A stretch of 64,000 nt of DNA from Salinicoccus luteus DSM 17002 (GTDB taxonomy: Bacteria; Bacillota; Bacilli; Staphylococcales; Salinicoccaceae): the NCBI RefSeq assembly GCF_000712035.1, contig NZ_KL544008.1, positions 466,544 through 530,543 on the forward strand. The letters run 5' to 3'. Positions 19,010 to 29,505 of this stretch are shown piece by piece. Below the pieces are notes generated by a model. It searched no databases. It saw only the letters and a list, made by a program, of their open reading frames with translations, and was not told the DNA's origin. Both the position numbers and the translations under genes were made by a program. The stretch's first letter is position 1; every line of letters starts with the position of its first letter.

Positions 19010-19951
19010 ATGAAAATTTACAGACTTCACTATCCACATGATCAGCAAGAACTCAATCTGGAACCTTCTGCAGTTGCGGTCGGCTTCTTCGACGGCCTTC
19101 ACCGGGGACACGAGGATGTCATCGGCAGGATGGAAGACATTGCGGAAGCGGAAGGGCTGAAGAAGGCGGTGATGACCTTCGATCCGCACCCATCGGTCGT
19201 GCTGAGTCCAAAAAAGCAGCGTACGACATATTTGACACCGCTTGATATCAAACTGGAAATGCTGGAGGAAAAGGGCATCGACTACTGCTTCGTCATCAAC
19301 TTTTCAAGCGCCCTGGCGGGCCTTGAACCCGACTTTTTCGTCCAGCAGTACATCCTGCGGATGAATGTCAGGGAAGTCGTCGCAGGTTTCGACTTTACAT
19401 ACGGCAGATATGGGAAGGGGAACATCCATACACTATCGGAGTATGACGCGTTCAATACCACAGGCATCGACAAGATAACAGAAGACGGGGAGAAGATATC
19501 GACGACGCGCATCCGTGAGGATCTGGCGAAGAACGATCTGGAGCATGCCAATCTGATACTTGGGCGTCCCTATGAAGTGAAGGGCGTCGTTGTTCAGGGG
19601 GAGAAGCGCGGCCGTACAATCGGCTTCCCGACTGCCAACATCGAGCCGGAATACCGCTATCATCTTCCGGGGAAAGGTGTTTATGCCGTGACACTGCGCC
19701 TTGATAATGAGGAGGCACTCTACAAGGGTGTGTGCAATGTCGGGGTCAAGCCGACTTTCCATGACAATATGGAACGTGTGTCGATTGAGGTTCACCTGTT
19801 CGATTTCGATCGCAGCATCTACGGAGAGAATGTGACTGTCTACTGGCACCATTTCATCCGCAGGGAACGGAAGTTTTCAGGTATCGAGGAACTGACCGGA
19901 CAGATTGCAAAAGATAAGCAAAAAGCCATCGAACTACTTGAAAACATATAG
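19010..19951 (+). CDS. ribF: Bifunctional riboflavin kinase / FAD synthetase
   Basis: Converts riboflavin to FMN and then FAD. 313 residues with an N-terminal nucleotidyltransferase domain (VGFFDGLHRGHEDVI, residues about 23-37; DFTYGRYGKGN; STTRIREDL) and a C-terminal flavokinase domain (GRTIGFPTANIEP, near 200-215). ATG 19010 follows GAGGCGATGAG. The rpsO promoter lies within its last 15 bp. Confidence 0.97.
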   Translation: MKIYRLHYPHDQQELNLEPSAVAVGFFDGLHRGHEDVIGRMEDIAEAEGLKKAVMTFDPHPSVVLSPKKQRTTYLTPLDIKLEMLEEKGIDYCFVINFSSALAGLEPDFFVQQYILRMNVREVVAGFDFTYGRYGKGNIHTLSEYDAFNTTGIDKITEDGEKISTTRIREDLAKNDLEHANLILGRPYEVKGVVVQGEKRGRTIGFPTANIEPEYRYHLPGKGVYAVTLRLDNEEALYKGVCNVGVKPTFHDNMERVSIEVHLFDFDRSIYGENVTVYWHHFIRRERKFSGIEELTGQIAKDKQKAIELLENI

Positions 19952-19966
19952 CCCATCCAGTATAAT
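19938..19966 (+). promoter_or_regulatory. Sigma-A promoter of rpsO
   Basis: TTGAAA (19938-19943), 17 bp, TATAAT (19961-19966). The -35 box is inside the 3' end of ribF. Transcription would start near 19973, giving a leader of about 78 nt. Confidence 0.88.
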
Positions 19967-19972
19967 GATTCA

Positions 19973-20050
19973 AGTGCCCTACTCTTGGCAGAGTGAATCT
20001 CCGACGTCTGCTCGGATAGTGGTGAACAATAAACAAGGAGGCGTTTATAC
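19973..20050 (+). promoter_or_regulatory. rpsO leader (S15 autoregulatory-type RNA)
   Basis: The leader can form two hairpins, ACTC-TTGGCA-GAGT (about 19982-19995) and ATCCG-type arms around TCCGACGTCTGCTCGGA (about 20000-20017), enclosed by a short CCTACT/AGTGG-type stem. This three-way junction shape resembles S15-binding leaders known in Firmicutes. Assignment rests on position and folding by eye. Confidence 0.55.
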
Positions 20051-20320
20051 ATGGCAATTACACAGGAACGCAAAAATGAACTGATTCAGGAATACCGTAC
20101 GCACGAATCCGACACAGGATCCCCAGAGGTGCAGATCGCTGTACTGACTGCTGAAATCACAGCACTCAACGAGCACCTGCGTTTCCACAAGAAAGACCAC
20201 CACTCCAGAAGAGGTCTTCTCAAAATGGTCGGACGCAGAAAACACCTGCTGACTTACCTGCGTAACAAAGATATTCAAAGATACCGTGAACTGATCAAAA
20301 GACTCGGTCTCCGTCGATAA
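20051..20320 (+). CDS. rpsO: 30S ribosomal protein S15
   Basis: Primary 16S rRNA-binding protein of the platform. 89 residues, the family norm. Signature segments [24 protein letters not shown] and [20 protein letters not shown] are present. ATG 20051 follows AAGGAGG. It has its own promoter, a structured leader and a downstream terminator, so it is a separate unit between ribF and pnp. Confidence 0.98.
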   Translation: MAITQERKNELIQEYRTHESDTGSPEVQIAVLTAEITALNEHLRFHKKDHHSRRGLLKMVGRRKHLLTYLRNKDIQRYRELIKRLGLRR

Positions 20321-20328
20321 GAATTGGC

Positions 20329-20358
20329 AAGGCATATCCTCCGGATATGCCTTTTTTT
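20329..20358 (+). terminator. rpsO terminator
   Basis: Stem AAGGCATATCC (20329-20339) / GGATATGCCTT with a 3-nt loop, followed by seven T. Lies between rpsO and pnp. Confidence 0.9.
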
Positions 20359-20425
20359 ATGTATATTTTTTTACAAAAGTGATATGATTGAATCAAGTAG
20401 CCTTACTAAGGAGAGTAGACAAATT

Positions 20426-22537
20426 ATGATAGAATCAGCGAAAAAAGTGTACGAAACAGAATGGGGTAGGCATAAGCTTACTGTCGAATATGGAGAAATG
20501 GCGAAACAGGCGAATGGTGCCGTACTCGTCCGCTACGGGGAGACTGTAGTACTGAGTACTGCGACAGCATCAAAAGAGCCGAGAGACCTGCCTTTCTTCC
20601 CTCTCACAGTGGCCTATGAGGAGAAGTTGTATGCAGCAGGGAAGATTCCCGGCGGCTTCAACAAGCGGGAAGGCAGACCGAGTGAGGAAGCAACCCTCAC
20701 AAGCCGCCTGATCGACCGTCCAATCCGCCCCCTCTTCCCGGATGGCTACAGAAATGATGTGCAGGTCATGTCCATCGTACTCTCTGTAGATCCGAACGCT
20801 TCACCGCAGATGGCAGCGATGCTCGGCTCATCCCTGGCACTCGGTGTGAGTGATATTCCATTTGATGGACCGATTGCCGGTGTCACGGTGGGACTCATCG
20901 ACGGAGAGTTCATCATCAACCCGTCCACCGATGAACTCGGCCACTCCGAAATAGAACTCCAGGTGGCAGGTACGAAGGATGCCGTCAACATGGTGGAGGC
21001 AGGAGCGAAGGAAGTATCGGAGGAGACGATGCTCAAGGCAATCATGTTCGGACATGAGAGCATCAAGAAAATGGTGGCTTTCCAGCAGGAGATCCTTGAC
21101 GAACTGAATGTTGTGAAACGCCATTTCGAACAGCCGGAGGCGAATGCCGATCTGAAACGTGACATGGAGGAGAAAGCACAGTCCCTGGGTCTGTATGATG
21201 CCATCCAGGATCCGGACAAGCAGTCACGTGAAGATGCGATCAACGAGGCCAAGGAACGCATTCTTGGTACGCTTGATGAAACGGATGAGAACCATGATGA
21301 AATCCGTTCCGAGGCATCCTCGATTGTTGAAGGGCTGCTGAAGGATGAGGTCCGCCGTCTCATTACAGAGGAGAAGGTCCGTCCCGACGGTCGTGAGCCT
21401 GCTGAAATCAGACCATTGAACTCACAGGCGGGCATCCTGCCGCGGGCGCATGGGTCAGGCCTGTTCACAAGAGGACAGACGCAGGCGCTGTCCATCTGTA
21501 CACTTGGCGCACTTGGTGAACACCAGATCATCGACGGCCTCGGTGTAGAGGAGAACAAACGCTTTATGCACCACTACAACTTCCCGAATTTCTCCGTGGG
21601 TGAAACCGGGCCGATCAGAGGGCCGGGGCGTCGTGAGATCGGGCATGGTGCACTCGGTGAACGGGCACTGTACCAAGTCATTCCGAACGAAACGGAATTC
21701 CCTTATACGATTCGTCTCGTCTCGGAAGTTCTGGAATCCAATGGATCGAGCTCCCAGGCATCAATCTGTGGCTCCACTCTGGCACTGATGGACGCCGGGG
21801 TACCGATCAAGTCCCCTGTTGCAGGAATTGCGATGGGTCTCGTCATGAAGGACAACCAGTACACGATCCTCTCGGACATCCAGGGTATGGAAGATGCACT
21901 CGGTGACATGGACTTTAAGGTCGCCGGCACTGAAAACGGCATCACAGCAATCCAGATGGACATCAAAATCGAAGGCCTGAGTGAAGACATCCTGCGGGAG
22001 GCGCTCGCACAGGCAAAAGAGGGCCGTCAGGAAATCCTCGACAATATGCTGGCGACACTCAGTGAACCCCGTGCAGAACTCAGCAGGTATGCACCGAAAG
22101 TGGAAGTCATGCATATTAAACCGGACAAGATCCGCGATGTCATCGGACCCGGCGGCAAGAAGATCAATGAGATCATTGATGAAACAGGGGTCAAGCTGGA
22201 TATCGAGCAGGATGGCACAGTATTCATCGGACATAGCGATGCAACCATGATAGAGCGGGCAAAGCAGATCATCAAAGATCTGACCCGTGTCGCCGAAGTA
22301 GGGGAAATCTATATGGCAGAAGTCAGACGCATTGAAAAGTTCGGCGCATTCGTCCAGCTGTTCCCCGGCAAGGATGCCCTCGTCCATATCTCCCAGCTGG
22401 ACACCTCCCGGGTGGGCAAAGTCGAAGATGTTGTCAAGATCGGGGACAAATTCCTGGTCAAGGTGACGAACATCGATAATCAGGGCAGAGTAAACGCCTC
22501 ACGCAAAGTGTTGCTGGAGGATGAAAAAGGAGAGTAA
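20426..22537 (+). CDS. pnp: Polyribonucleotide nucleotidyltransferase (PNPase)
   Basis: 3'-to-5' phosphorolytic exoribonuclease and degradosome partner. 703 residues: two RNase PH domains ([42 protein letters not shown]-type segment here [16 protein letters not shown]), a helical linker, KH domain ([18 protein letters not shown], near 565) and S1 domain ([27 protein letters not shown]). ATG 20426 is chosen by alignment of the [14 protein letters not shown] start with homologues; AAGGAG lies about 12 bp upstream, a long spacing. The frame is open back to 20324, but that part overlaps the rpsO terminator. Confidence 0.96.
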   Translation: MIESAKKVYETEWGRHKLTVEYGEMAKQANGAVLVRYGETVVLSTATASKEPRDLPFFPLTVAYEEKLYAAGKIPGGFNKREGRPSEEATLTSRLIDRPIRPLFPDGYRNDVQVMSIVLSVDPNASPQMAAMLGSSLALGVSDIPFDGPIAGVTVGLIDGEFIINPSTDELGHSEIELQVAGTKDAVNMVEAGAKEVSEETMLKAIMFGHESIKKMVAFQQEILDELNVVKRHFEQPEANADLKRDMEEKAQSLGLYDAIQDPDKQSREDAINEAKERILGTLDETDENHDEIRSEASSIVEGLLKDEVRRLITEEKVRPDGREPAEIRPLNSQAGILPRAHGSGLFTRGQTQALSICTLGALGEHQIIDGLGVEENKRFMHHYNFPNFSVGETGPIRGPGRREIGHGALGERALYQVIPNETEFPYTIRLVSEVLESNGSSSQASICGSTLALMDAGVPIKSPVAGIAMGLVMKDNQYTILSDIQGMEDALGDMDFKVAGTENGITAIQMDIKIEGLSEDILREALAQAKEGRQEILDNMLATLSEPRAELSRYAPKVEVMHIKPDKIRDVIGPGGKKINEIIDETGVKLDIEQDGTVFIGHSDATMIERAKQIIKDLTRVAEVGEIYMAEVRRIEKFGAFVQLFPGKDALVHISQLDTSRVGKVEDVVKIGDKFLVKVTNIDNQGRVNASRKVLLEDEKGE

Positions 22538-22542
22538 TAAAA

Positions 22543-22800
22543 TTGATTTTTAACAAAGTTGAACTCAATGATACAACTTATGACATTACCGGCCAATTGA
22601 GGATCAAGGAAGATAATGAAGTAAAAATCATTTTTGAAGATCTGATGTTTGGAAACAACCTCAAGGACCTCAATACGAAGGAAGAAACAATCAGACATCT
22701 TGTCATCAAGAACAGTGATGAGACAAGGTACGACACAAAGAATGTAAAAGTATCCCATATAACGATTGATGGGAAGTTCTACCATGCCACTTTCAAGTAG
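22543..22800 (+). CDS. Small hypothetical protein between pnp and rnjB
   Basis: 85 residues, acidic and rich in Asp, Glu, Lys and Asn, with no cysteine, no signal peptide and no membrane segment. The likely start is TTG 22543, supported by AAAGGAGAG at 22527-22535 with about 7-bp spacing. It begins 5 bp after the pnp stop and ends 18 bp before the rnjB start, so it is probably in one transcript with them. Codon usage looks like real coding sequence. I do not recognise the family. Alternating hydrophobic residues near the C-terminus (HITIDGKFYHATF) suggest a small beta fold, which is only inference. Confidence 0.65.
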   Translation: MIFNKVELNDTTYDITGQLRIKEDNEVKIIFEDLMFGNNLKDLNTKEETIRHLVIKNSDETRYDTKNVKVSHITIDGKFYHATFK

Positions 22801-22818
22801 GCTTTAGGAGGAAATATT

Positions 22819-24489
22819 TTGAACGAAGCAAAAAAAGAAGCGAAAGTAAAAATCATACCGCTGGGTGGCGTCGGCGAGATTGCAAAGAACATGTATGTTG
22901 TAGAGGTCGAGGATGAGATGTTCATCCTTGACGCGGGTCTCATGTTCCCGGAAGATGAGATGCTCGGTGTCGACATCGTCATCCCGGACATCACCTATAT
23001 CCAGGAGAACAAGCAGAAGCTGAAGGGCATCTTCCTCTCCCATGGACATGAGGACTCCATCGGTGCGATTCCCTATATCATCGAATCACTGAACGTGCCG
23101 ATCTACGGTTCAAAACTGACACTTGCACTCGTCAAAGACCGCCTCAAAGCAAAAGGCGTCAATAAGAAAGTGAAGTTCTACACGATCAACAGCCAGTCCC
23201 GCATGAAGTTCAAAAATGCGGAAATGGTATTTTTCGAAACAAGCCACAGCATTCCCGACTCCTATGGTGTCAGCATTGAAACGAAATACGGCTCCATCGT
23301 ATACACGGGGGAGTTCAAATTCGACCAGAGCCTGACAGGGGAGTACGGCTACAACATGGCCAAGATGTATGACGTAGCCAAGAAGGATGTCCTTGCGCTC
23401 ATCAGTGACTCGACTGAAGCGGAGAGAAGAGGCTACAACACGCCTGAAAACATCATTGAGGAGCATATTCTGGACGGCTTTGCCAGGGCACGCGGCAGGA
23501 TCATCGTATCGTGCTATGCATCGAACTTTGTACGCATCCAGCAGGTGCTGACGAATGCTGCAAAAACGCGCAGGAAGGTTTCATTCCTTGGCCGCACGCT
23601 CGAGAGCTCATTCAAGGTGGCCCGCAATATGGGGTATTTCGATATTCCTGAAGGGCTGCTCGTGCCGAGCCACGAAATCGGCGACTATCCCGACAACGAA
23701 GTAGTGATCATTGCCACAGGATCCCAGGGCGAGCCGATTGAAGCACTCGGCAGAATGTCACGCGGACAGCATGAAGTGACCAACATCAAGGAGGGCGACA
23801 TCGTCTATATACTGACGACACCATCTTCAAGCATGGAAGTCATCCTCTACAGCACGATGAACGAACTTGTCAAAGCAGGGGCACATGTCGCTACACCAGA
23901 GCAGAACATCCATGCGTCCGGCCACGGCATGAGCGAAGAGCTCAAAACGATGCTCAACGTCATGAAGCCGAAGCACTTCATTCCAGTCCAGGGTGAATTC
24001 AAGATGCAGATTGCCCATGCGAAGCTTGCAGCCGAGACGGGTGTGGCGCCTGAGAACATCTTCCTGCTGGAAAAAGGCGACATCGTTTCTTACGATGGAG
24101 ACAAGATGATCAGTGCAGACAAGGTGACTGCCGGCAATGTACTGATAGATGGCAGCGGTGTCGGAGATGTCGGCAACATCGTCCTCAGGGACCGCAGACT
24201 GCTCAGTGAAGACGGAATCTTCATCGCAGTAGTGACCATCGACCCGAAAAAACGCAGGATCATGGCTGGACCTGAGATCCAGTCGCGGGGCTTCGTATAT
24301 GTAAAAGAAAGCGAAGACCTGCTGAAAGAGGCGGAGCAGCGCGTGTACAACATTGTGCTCGAATCCATGGATGAGAAGAAGCTGGAGTGGAGTACACTCA
24401 AGCAGAGCATCCGTGATGATCTCGGCAAATATCTGTATGACAACACAAAGCGCCGCCCAATGATTATCCCGATCATATCCGAAATATAA
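22819..24489 (+). CDS. rnjB: Ribonuclease J2-like metallo-beta-lactamase RNase
   Basis: RNase J2 pairs with RNase J1 in 5'-to-3' decay and processing of RNA. 556 residues with the beta-lactamase, beta-CASP and C-terminal domains. The metal motif reads HGHEDS instead of HGHEDH, and a later GDFKFD-type motif reads GEFKFD; both changes match staphylococcal RNase J2, whose own activity is weak. SHSIPDSYG and the C-terminal [12 protein letters not shown] are conserved. Start TTG 22819 has AGGAGG with good spacing. J1 is not in this window. Confidence 0.9.
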   Translation: MNEAKKEAKVKIIPLGGVGEIAKNMYVVEVEDEMFILDAGLMFPEDEMLGVDIVIPDITYIQENKQKLKGIFLSHGHEDSIGAIPYIIESLNVPIYGSKLTLALVKDRLKAKGVNKKVKFYTINSQSRMKFKNAEMVFFETSHSIPDSYGVSIETKYGSIVYTGEFKFDQSLTGEYGYNMAKMYDVAKKDVLALISDSTEAERRGYNTPENIIEEHILDGFARARGRIIVSCYASNFVRIQQVLTNAAKTRRKVSFLGRTLESSFKVARNMGYFDIPEGLLVPSHEIGDYPDNEVVIIATGSQGEPIEALGRMSRGQHEVTNIKEGDIVYILTTPSSSMEVILYSTMNELVKAGAHVATPEQNIHASGHGMSEELKTMLNVMKPKHFIPVQGEFKMQIAHAKLAAETGVAPENIFLLEKGDIVSYDGDKMISADKVTAGNVLIDGSGVGDVGNIVLRDRRLLSEDGIFIAVVTIDPKKRRIMAGPEIQSRGFVYVKESEDLLKEAEQRVYNIVLESMDEKKLEWSTLKQSIRDDLGKYLYDNTKRRPMIIPIISEI

Positions 24490-24494
24490 AACAG

Positions 24495-24526
24495 CAATGA
24501 GACTGCCAATTTTGGCAGTCTCATTG
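24495..24526 (+). repeat. 14-bp perfect hairpin between rnjB and ftsK
   Basis: CAATGAGACTGCCA (24495-24508) and its exact reverse complement (24513-24526) with a 4-nt loop. It is followed by TAAATAGGAGGG, so there is no T-tract and the ftsK ribosome binding site starts within 10 bases. It may be an RNA-processing or stability hairpin instead of an intrinsic terminator. Confidence 0.8.
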
Positions 24527-24547
24527 TAAATAGGAGGGAAGCATACG

Positions 24548-26959
24548 ATGGCAAAGAAGCAGAGGAAGACGAAGAAGAAAAAGAAGGATAACCGGTCCTA
24601 TTATTCCATATCGGCCTTCGTTCTCATCGTCATCCTGTTCATCACCATTTTCCAGCTCGGAGTCATCGGGACGTACATCGATGCATTTTTTGCCTACCTC
24701 TTCGGTACGAGCAGATACTTTACATATCTCATGCTGTTCCTGATGAGCATCTATCTGGCGGGAGAACAGAAGATACCACTCACCCGCAGGATGGGCGGCT
24801 ATGTATTGCTGCAGTTCGGCATGCTGTTCCTCTTCCATACACTGCTCTATATATTGAACCGTGCACGCATAGAGGATTTCTATACGTTCAGTGAAACGGT
24901 CGAAGCGATAGAGGTGAATGGAATCATGGAATTCTTCGGGGGCGGCATCATCGGCCAGGCCCTGTTTTCCTTCTCCTCGACCGGCATCTCCATGGTGGGT
25001 ACACTGCTGCTCGGACTGATATTCCTTTATTTCAGCTATCTGCTGATTACATCAAAAGATATCGAGCAGTCGATCTCACATGATCTCATAAAGGCTTCGG
25101 AACTGGCGAAACAGCTTGGCAATGCTCTGATGAAAGGCTTGAAGGAGGCCGGCAGCCAATTGGCGAAGCTGTTCTCACTGATATCGGGCAAAGTGTCGGA
25201 TCGCAACAGACCGGCAGCTGCAAAGGCGAAGCCGGAGAAGAAGACGCCACAGCCGAAGCCCGCTGCCAGCAGTGGGGAAGAGCAGCCCAAGCCTAAACAG
25301 CTTGCGGACTTCGAAGCAGATGAATCCATCATCGAAACGATGCATGAATATGACCGGGTGGAAAAGGAAGCCGAGAAGGAGAACTTGCCGAAACAGGAAA
25401 ACGGCGCAGAAACTACAGCGAAAATAGAGACCGGAAGCGATGAGGTCAAGGAAATAGAATATGAAACGGACGAATTCGGCAATGAAACGGATGTGCCGGT
25501 CGGCACTTCAGATGAAGAGGCGGAGCTGGATACATTCGACGATGAAGAGATCGACCAGCTGAAACAGTATGAGCTGCCGCCGATCACGATGCTCAAGGAT
25601 GCCGAGGTGACGGAATCGGTCAGCAACAAGGAAGTGCTTAAACAGGGCAAAATCCTCGAAGAGACGCTCAAAAACTTCGGCGTGAATGCCAAAGTCTCAA
25701 AAATCCGCATCGGTCCTGCAGTCACCCAGTTTGAAATCCAGCCGGACATCGGTGTGAAGGTGAGCAAGATCATCAATCTGCAGAATGATATTGCACTCAG
25801 CCTGGCTGCCAAGGATATACGTATAGAGGCACCGATACCGGGCAAATCCGCTGTCGGCATCGAAGTTCCGAATTCGGTGATCAGCATGGTGACACTGCGT
25901 GAAGTGCTCAAACGCAAAACTTCGGACAATCCACTCGAAGTGGCGCTTGGAAAGGATATCTCAGGCAGCCCGATTACGGCAGAACTCAACAAGATGCCCC
26001 ACCTGCTCGTTGCAGGTTCCACAGGCAGCGGGAAGTCCGTATGCATCAACGGCATCATCATCAGCCTGCTGATGAAGGCCAAGCCCCATGAAGTCAAGCT
26101 GATGATGATCGATCCAAAGATGGTGGAGCTGAATATCTATAATGGTATTCCGCACCTTCTGAGTCCGGTCGTCACCAATCCCCAGAAGGCAAGTGATGCC
26201 CTGAACCGGATCGTCAGTGAGATGGAACGCAGATACGATCTGTTCTCCCATTCGAACACACGGAATATAGAGGCATACAACCAGTACCTGGAGCGGGAAA
26301 GCGAAGAGCCTGAGAAGGTGCAGAAACTGCCTTATATCGTCGTGATCATCGATGAGCTCGCCGACCTGATGATGGTGGCATCAAAAGATGTCGAAGCATC
26401 GATCACACGGATCGCCCAGATGGCGCGTGCTGCAGGCATACACCTGATCATCGCGACACAGAGACCATCCGTCGATGTCATCACCGGCATCATCAAGGCG
26501 AACATTCCATCCAGAATCGCATTCAGCGTCAGTTCCCAGACGGATTCCAGAACCATTCTGGACGGCCAGGGAGCGGAGAAACTGCTTGGCCGCGGGGACA
26601 TGCTGTTCCTGCCATCCGGCAAATCCAAGCCGATCCGTGTCCAGGGGGCATTCCTTTCGGATAATGAAGTTGGTGATGTCGTCCATCACATCACAAGCCA
26701 GATGAAGGCGAACTACGAAAAATCGATCATGAACAAACCGGTCCAGAAGGAGCAGAAGGAGTCGGAGGACGAACTCTATCCGGATGCCAAATGGTTTGTC
26801 ATCGAAGAGCAGCGTGCCAGTGCCTCACTTCTGCAGCGCCAGTTCAGAATCGGGTACAATCGTGCTGCACGGCTGGTCGATGACCTCGAGGCGAACGGCG
26901 TCATAGGTCCAAGCAGCGGCAGCAAACCGAGAAATGTACTTGTACAGAATGAAGAATAA
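24548..26959 (+). CDS. ftsK: DNA translocase FtsK/SpoIIIE family
   Basis: Septal membrane-anchored motor that pumps chromosomal DNA during division. 803 residues. A Lys-rich start is followed by several membrane segments within residues about 20-180, an acidic/Glu-rich linker (about 220-345), the RecA-like motor with Walker [13 protein letters not shown] near 488 and Walker [13 protein letters not shown], and a C-terminal gamma winged-helix domain ([26 protein letters not shown]). ATG 24548 follows TAGGAGGG. Located next to the yfmF cluster as in Bacillus. Confidence 0.95.
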   Translation: MAKKQRKTKKKKKDNRSYYSISAFVLIVILFITIFQLGVIGTYIDAFFAYLFGTSRYFTYLMLFLMSIYLAGEQKIPLTRRMGGYVLLQFGMLFLFHTLLYILNRARIEDFYTFSETVEAIEVNGIMEFFGGGIIGQALFSFSSTGISMVGTLLLGLIFLYFSYLLITSKDIEQSISHDLIKASELAKQLGNALMKGLKEAGSQLAKLFSLISGKVSDRNRPAAAKAKPEKKTPQPKPAASSGEEQPKPKQLADFEADESIIETMHEYDRVEKEAEKENLPKQENGAETTAKIETGSDEVKEIEYETDEFGNETDVPVGTSDEEAELDTFDDEEIDQLKQYELPPITMLKDAEVTESVSNKEVLKQGKILEETLKNFGVNAKVSKIRIGPAVTQFEIQPDIGVKVSKIINLQNDIALSLAAKDIRIEAPIPGKSAVGIEVPNSVISMVTLREVLKRKTSDNPLEVALGKDISGSPITAELNKMPHLLVAGSTGSGKSVCINGIIISLLMKAKPHEVKLMMIDPKMVELNIYNGIPHLLSPVVTNPQKASDALNRIVSEMERRYDLFSHSNTRNIEAYNQYLERESEEPEKVQKLPYIVVIIDELADLMMVASKDVEASITRIAQMARAAGIHLIIATQRPSVDVITGIIKANIPSRIAFSVSSQTDSRTILDGQGAEKLLGRGDMLFLPSGKSKPIRVQGAFLSDNEVGDVVHHITSQMKANYEKSIMNKPVQKEQKESEDELYPDAKWFVIEEQRASASLLQRQFRIGYNRAARLVDDLEANGVIGPSSGSKPRNVLVQNEE

Positions 26960-26969
26960 GGAGTCCTAT

Positions 26970-28235
26970 ATGTATAAAGTGAAAAACAGTGAAGTCAATC
27001 ATATCCCGACAGCCATTATAGAGACAGACAAATTCAAGACCATAACGGTCCAGCTCCAATTCAGGAGCAGGATGGAACGGGAACGTGTGACAAAGCGGAA
27101 CATCCTGTCGAAAATGATGGTCAAAAGGACGGTCAGCTTTCCGAAGGAAGCGGATCTCCTCAAGCATCTTGCGCATTATTATGGTGCACATCTGACATCG
27201 AATGTCAGCCGCAAGGGGCAGGATCATATCGTAAGCTTCAGCATGGAATTCGTAAATGACCGCTTCATCAGGGAGGAGCTGGATGTCATCGGTGAAATGT
27301 GCCGGCTGCTCCACGATGTCCTCGATACGCCCTCACATTATGATGATTCCTACCAGGACTTCTTCACCAAGGAGAAGCGCCTCTACAGAAACCGCCTGAG
27401 GAGCATGAAGGACAACAGGGCACAGGCAAGCTTCCAGGCGATGCTCGACGTAATGTTCGATCAGGAGGAGTACAAATACCTGCCGCATGGTGTGCTGGAA
27501 GATGTGGAAGCCGTCACGCTTGATGAGATAAAGGAGGAGCATGCGCGGATGATGGCGGATGACGACATTGCCATACTCGTCGTCGGCGCTGTGGACGACA
27601 GCATCAAGTATGACCTTCAGAAGATTGTGGCACGCAATGGAAAGACAGAAGTTGCTCATCGTCCCTATCCATACAGGCCGGTCGACGATGTCAAAAGAAG
27701 CAATGATACGCAGCAGATCGAGCAGGCCAAGCTGAACATGGGGTTCAGGGCGGATGTGAGGGATCTTCAGGAGCAGATGGCATTCAATGTCATGAACCAG
27801 ATGTATGGCGGCTCCGCCTCATCCCTCCTGTTCATGAACATCAGGGAGAAGCTGAGCCTGGCATATCAGATCCATTCACAGGTCGATGTGAGGAACGGCT
27901 ATATGTTCGTCATGGGCGGCGTCGATCCCGGTAATGTGGAGACTGCAGAAAATGCAATACTCGGGGAACTGGAAGTATTGCGAAAAGGGGAGTTCGACAC
28001 GGAGTTCGTCGAAGAGGTGAAGCGTATGATGAAGGTGAACAGGCAGGAAGTGATGGACAAGCCGAAAGGACTCACAACACTGGAGTACAACCGCCTGCTC
28101 CAAGAGGCGCATCCACTTTCCTGGGAAGAGCGCCTCGAAGCGGTGGACAGGGAAATGATCATGGAAATCAGCCGGAAAACAGCATTGGACACCGTATATG
28201 TCCTTACAAGGAGTGATGAAGATGAAAAGAATTGA
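26970..28235 (+). CDS. yfmF: M16-family protein YfmF/YmfF (EF-P modification associated)
   Basis: Insulinase-fold (M16) protein of 421 residues that lacks an HxxEH zinc motif, so it is probably the non-catalytic half of a heterodimer with the next gene. It keeps the R-rich substrate-side segment typical of the partner (NMGFRADVRDLQ; FMNIREKLSLAYQIHSQV). ATG 26970 is supported by AAGGAG six bases upstream. Its last 14 bp overlap yfmH. Databases associate this pair with 5-aminopentanol modification of elongation factor P; I infer that from family knowledge and from the neighbour ymfI. Confidence 0.88.
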   Translation: MYKVKNSEVNHIPTAIIETDKFKTITVQLQFRSRMERERVTKRNILSKMMVKRTVSFPKEADLLKHLAHYYGAHLTSNVSRKGQDHIVSFSMEFVNDRFIREELDVIGEMCRLLHDVLDTPSHYDDSYQDFFTKEKRLYRNRLRSMKDNRAQASFQAMLDVMFDQEEYKYLPHGVLEDVEAVTLDEIKEEHARMMADDDIAILVVGAVDDSIKYDLQKIVARNGKTEVAHRPYPYRPVDDVKRSNDTQQIEQAKLNMGFRADVRDLQEQMAFNVMNQMYGGSASSLLFMNIREKLSLAYQIHSQVDVRNGYMFVMGGVDPGNVETAENAILGELEVLRKGEFDTEFVEEVKRMMKVNRQEVMDKPKGLTTLEYNRLLQEAHPLSWEERLEAVDREMIMEISRKTALDTVYVLTRSDEDEKN

Positions 28236-29505
28236 TTATCCGGAAATTGATGAGAGCGTATATCGGCACCAGTGTGACAACGGCCTTGATGTCTTCGTCA
28301 TCCAAAAGCCCGGCTACAGCAAGAAGTTCGTCACCTACACGACGAAGTATGGCTCGATGGACGACCATTTCAGGATTGATGGTGAAGCATTCAATGTGCC
28401 TGACGGCATCGCACATTTTCTGGAGCACAAGATGTTCGAGAAGGAGGATGGCGATGTATTCAACCTGTTTTCGAAATATGGCGCCAATGCGAATGCATTC
28501 ACGTCCTATGACCGGACGTCATATCTGTTCAGTACGACAGAATCCTTTGAGAAAAATCTGTCCCTGCTCATGAACATGGTCGAACAGCCCTATTTCACGG
28601 AGGAGACCGTGGCGAGGGAAGTGGGCATCATCAATGAGGAAATAAAAATGTATCAGGACAATCCGGGATATAAGCTATATTTCGAGACCCTGAACCAGAT
28701 GTATCACAACCTGCCCGTCAAGACTGATATCGCAGGTACGGAATCCTCGATCAGTGAAATCACAAGCGATCATCTGTTCCTGTGCCATCGGACATTCTAC
28801 CATCCCTCCAATATGGTGCTGATCCTTGTCGGCGATTTTGATGTCGAGCCCCTGATGCAGTATATCGACCAGCATCAGGGCGGACGGGATGTGGATGCAC
28901 GGCCGGAAATAGAGCGTATCCTGCCTGAGGAGCCGAAGGACATCGTGAACCCCCGCAGCGTGCTCGAAATGGATGTAGAAGAGACGCGTGTGATGCTCGG
29001 ATTCAAGCATCATCAGGATAGGACGGATGCCTCAGCGCGCCTCGTGCGGGACCTGTCGATGATGTTTGCGCTCGACATGGTTTTCGGCGAACAGTCCGAA
29101 TACTATTATGAGCTCATGGAAAAAGGACTGATCGATGATTCGTTCAGCTTCAGCCATATCGAAGAGGCGGCATTTTCACATGTACTGTTTGCTGCCAACA
29201 CGGAGGAGACTGAGACGTTTACAGAGGAAATCAGGCGCATATGCGAGGCGGTCAAGGACAGCGGCTTCTTCACCCAGGAGAAATTGACGGTCCAGAAAAG
29301 GGAGATCATAGGGGACTATCTGTCCAGCCTGAATTCCCCGGAATATATCGCCAATCAATATACCAAGTATTATCTGGATGGCTATGATCTGTACCGCCTG
29401 CCTGAGGTCATCGATGAAATTACGATTAATGATGTGGAGAAGCACTTTATCGATGTGATGGACAGCAGATACATGGTAGAGTGTATATTGAAACCCCATG
29501 GCTAG
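28222..29505 (+). CDS. yfmH: M16-family zinc peptidase YfmH/YmfH
   Basis: 427 residues. Carries the inverted zinc motif HFLEH (in GIAHFLEHKMFEKEDGD, about residues 63-67) and the downstream Glu in NEEIKMYQDNPGY, so it is the likely active subunit with YfmF. ATG 28222 is favoured because AAGGAG (28208-28213) lies 8 bp upstream; ATG 28198 and 28216 are alternatives. It overlaps yfmF by 14 bp and ymfI by 8 bp, showing tight coupling. Confidence 0.9.
   Translation: MKRIDYPEIDESVYRHQCDNGLDVFVIQKPGYSKKFVTYTTKYGSMDDHFRIDGEAFNVPDGIAHFLEHKMFEKEDGDVFNLFSKYGANANAFTSYDRTSYLFSTTESFEKNLSLLMNMVEQPYFTEETVAREVGIINEEIKMYQDNPGYKLYFETLNQMYHNLPVKTDIAGTESSISEITSDHLFLCHRTFYHPSNMVLILVGDFDVEPLMQYIDQHQGGRDVDARPEIERILPEEPKDIVNPRSVLEMDVEETRVMLGFKHHQDRTDASARLVRDLSMMFALDMVFGEQSEYYYELMEKGLIDDSFSFSHIEEAAFSHVLFAANTEETETFTEEIRRICEAVKDSGFFTQEKLTVQKREIIGDYLSSLNSPEYIANQYTKYYLDGYDLYRLPEVIDEITINDVEKHFIDVMDSRYMVECILKPHG

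Noticed and set aside
20324-20425. Upstream extension of the pnp frame
   Set aside because: The extra residues lie over the rpsO terminator, and homologous PNPases begin near the [14 protein letters not shown] equivalent.
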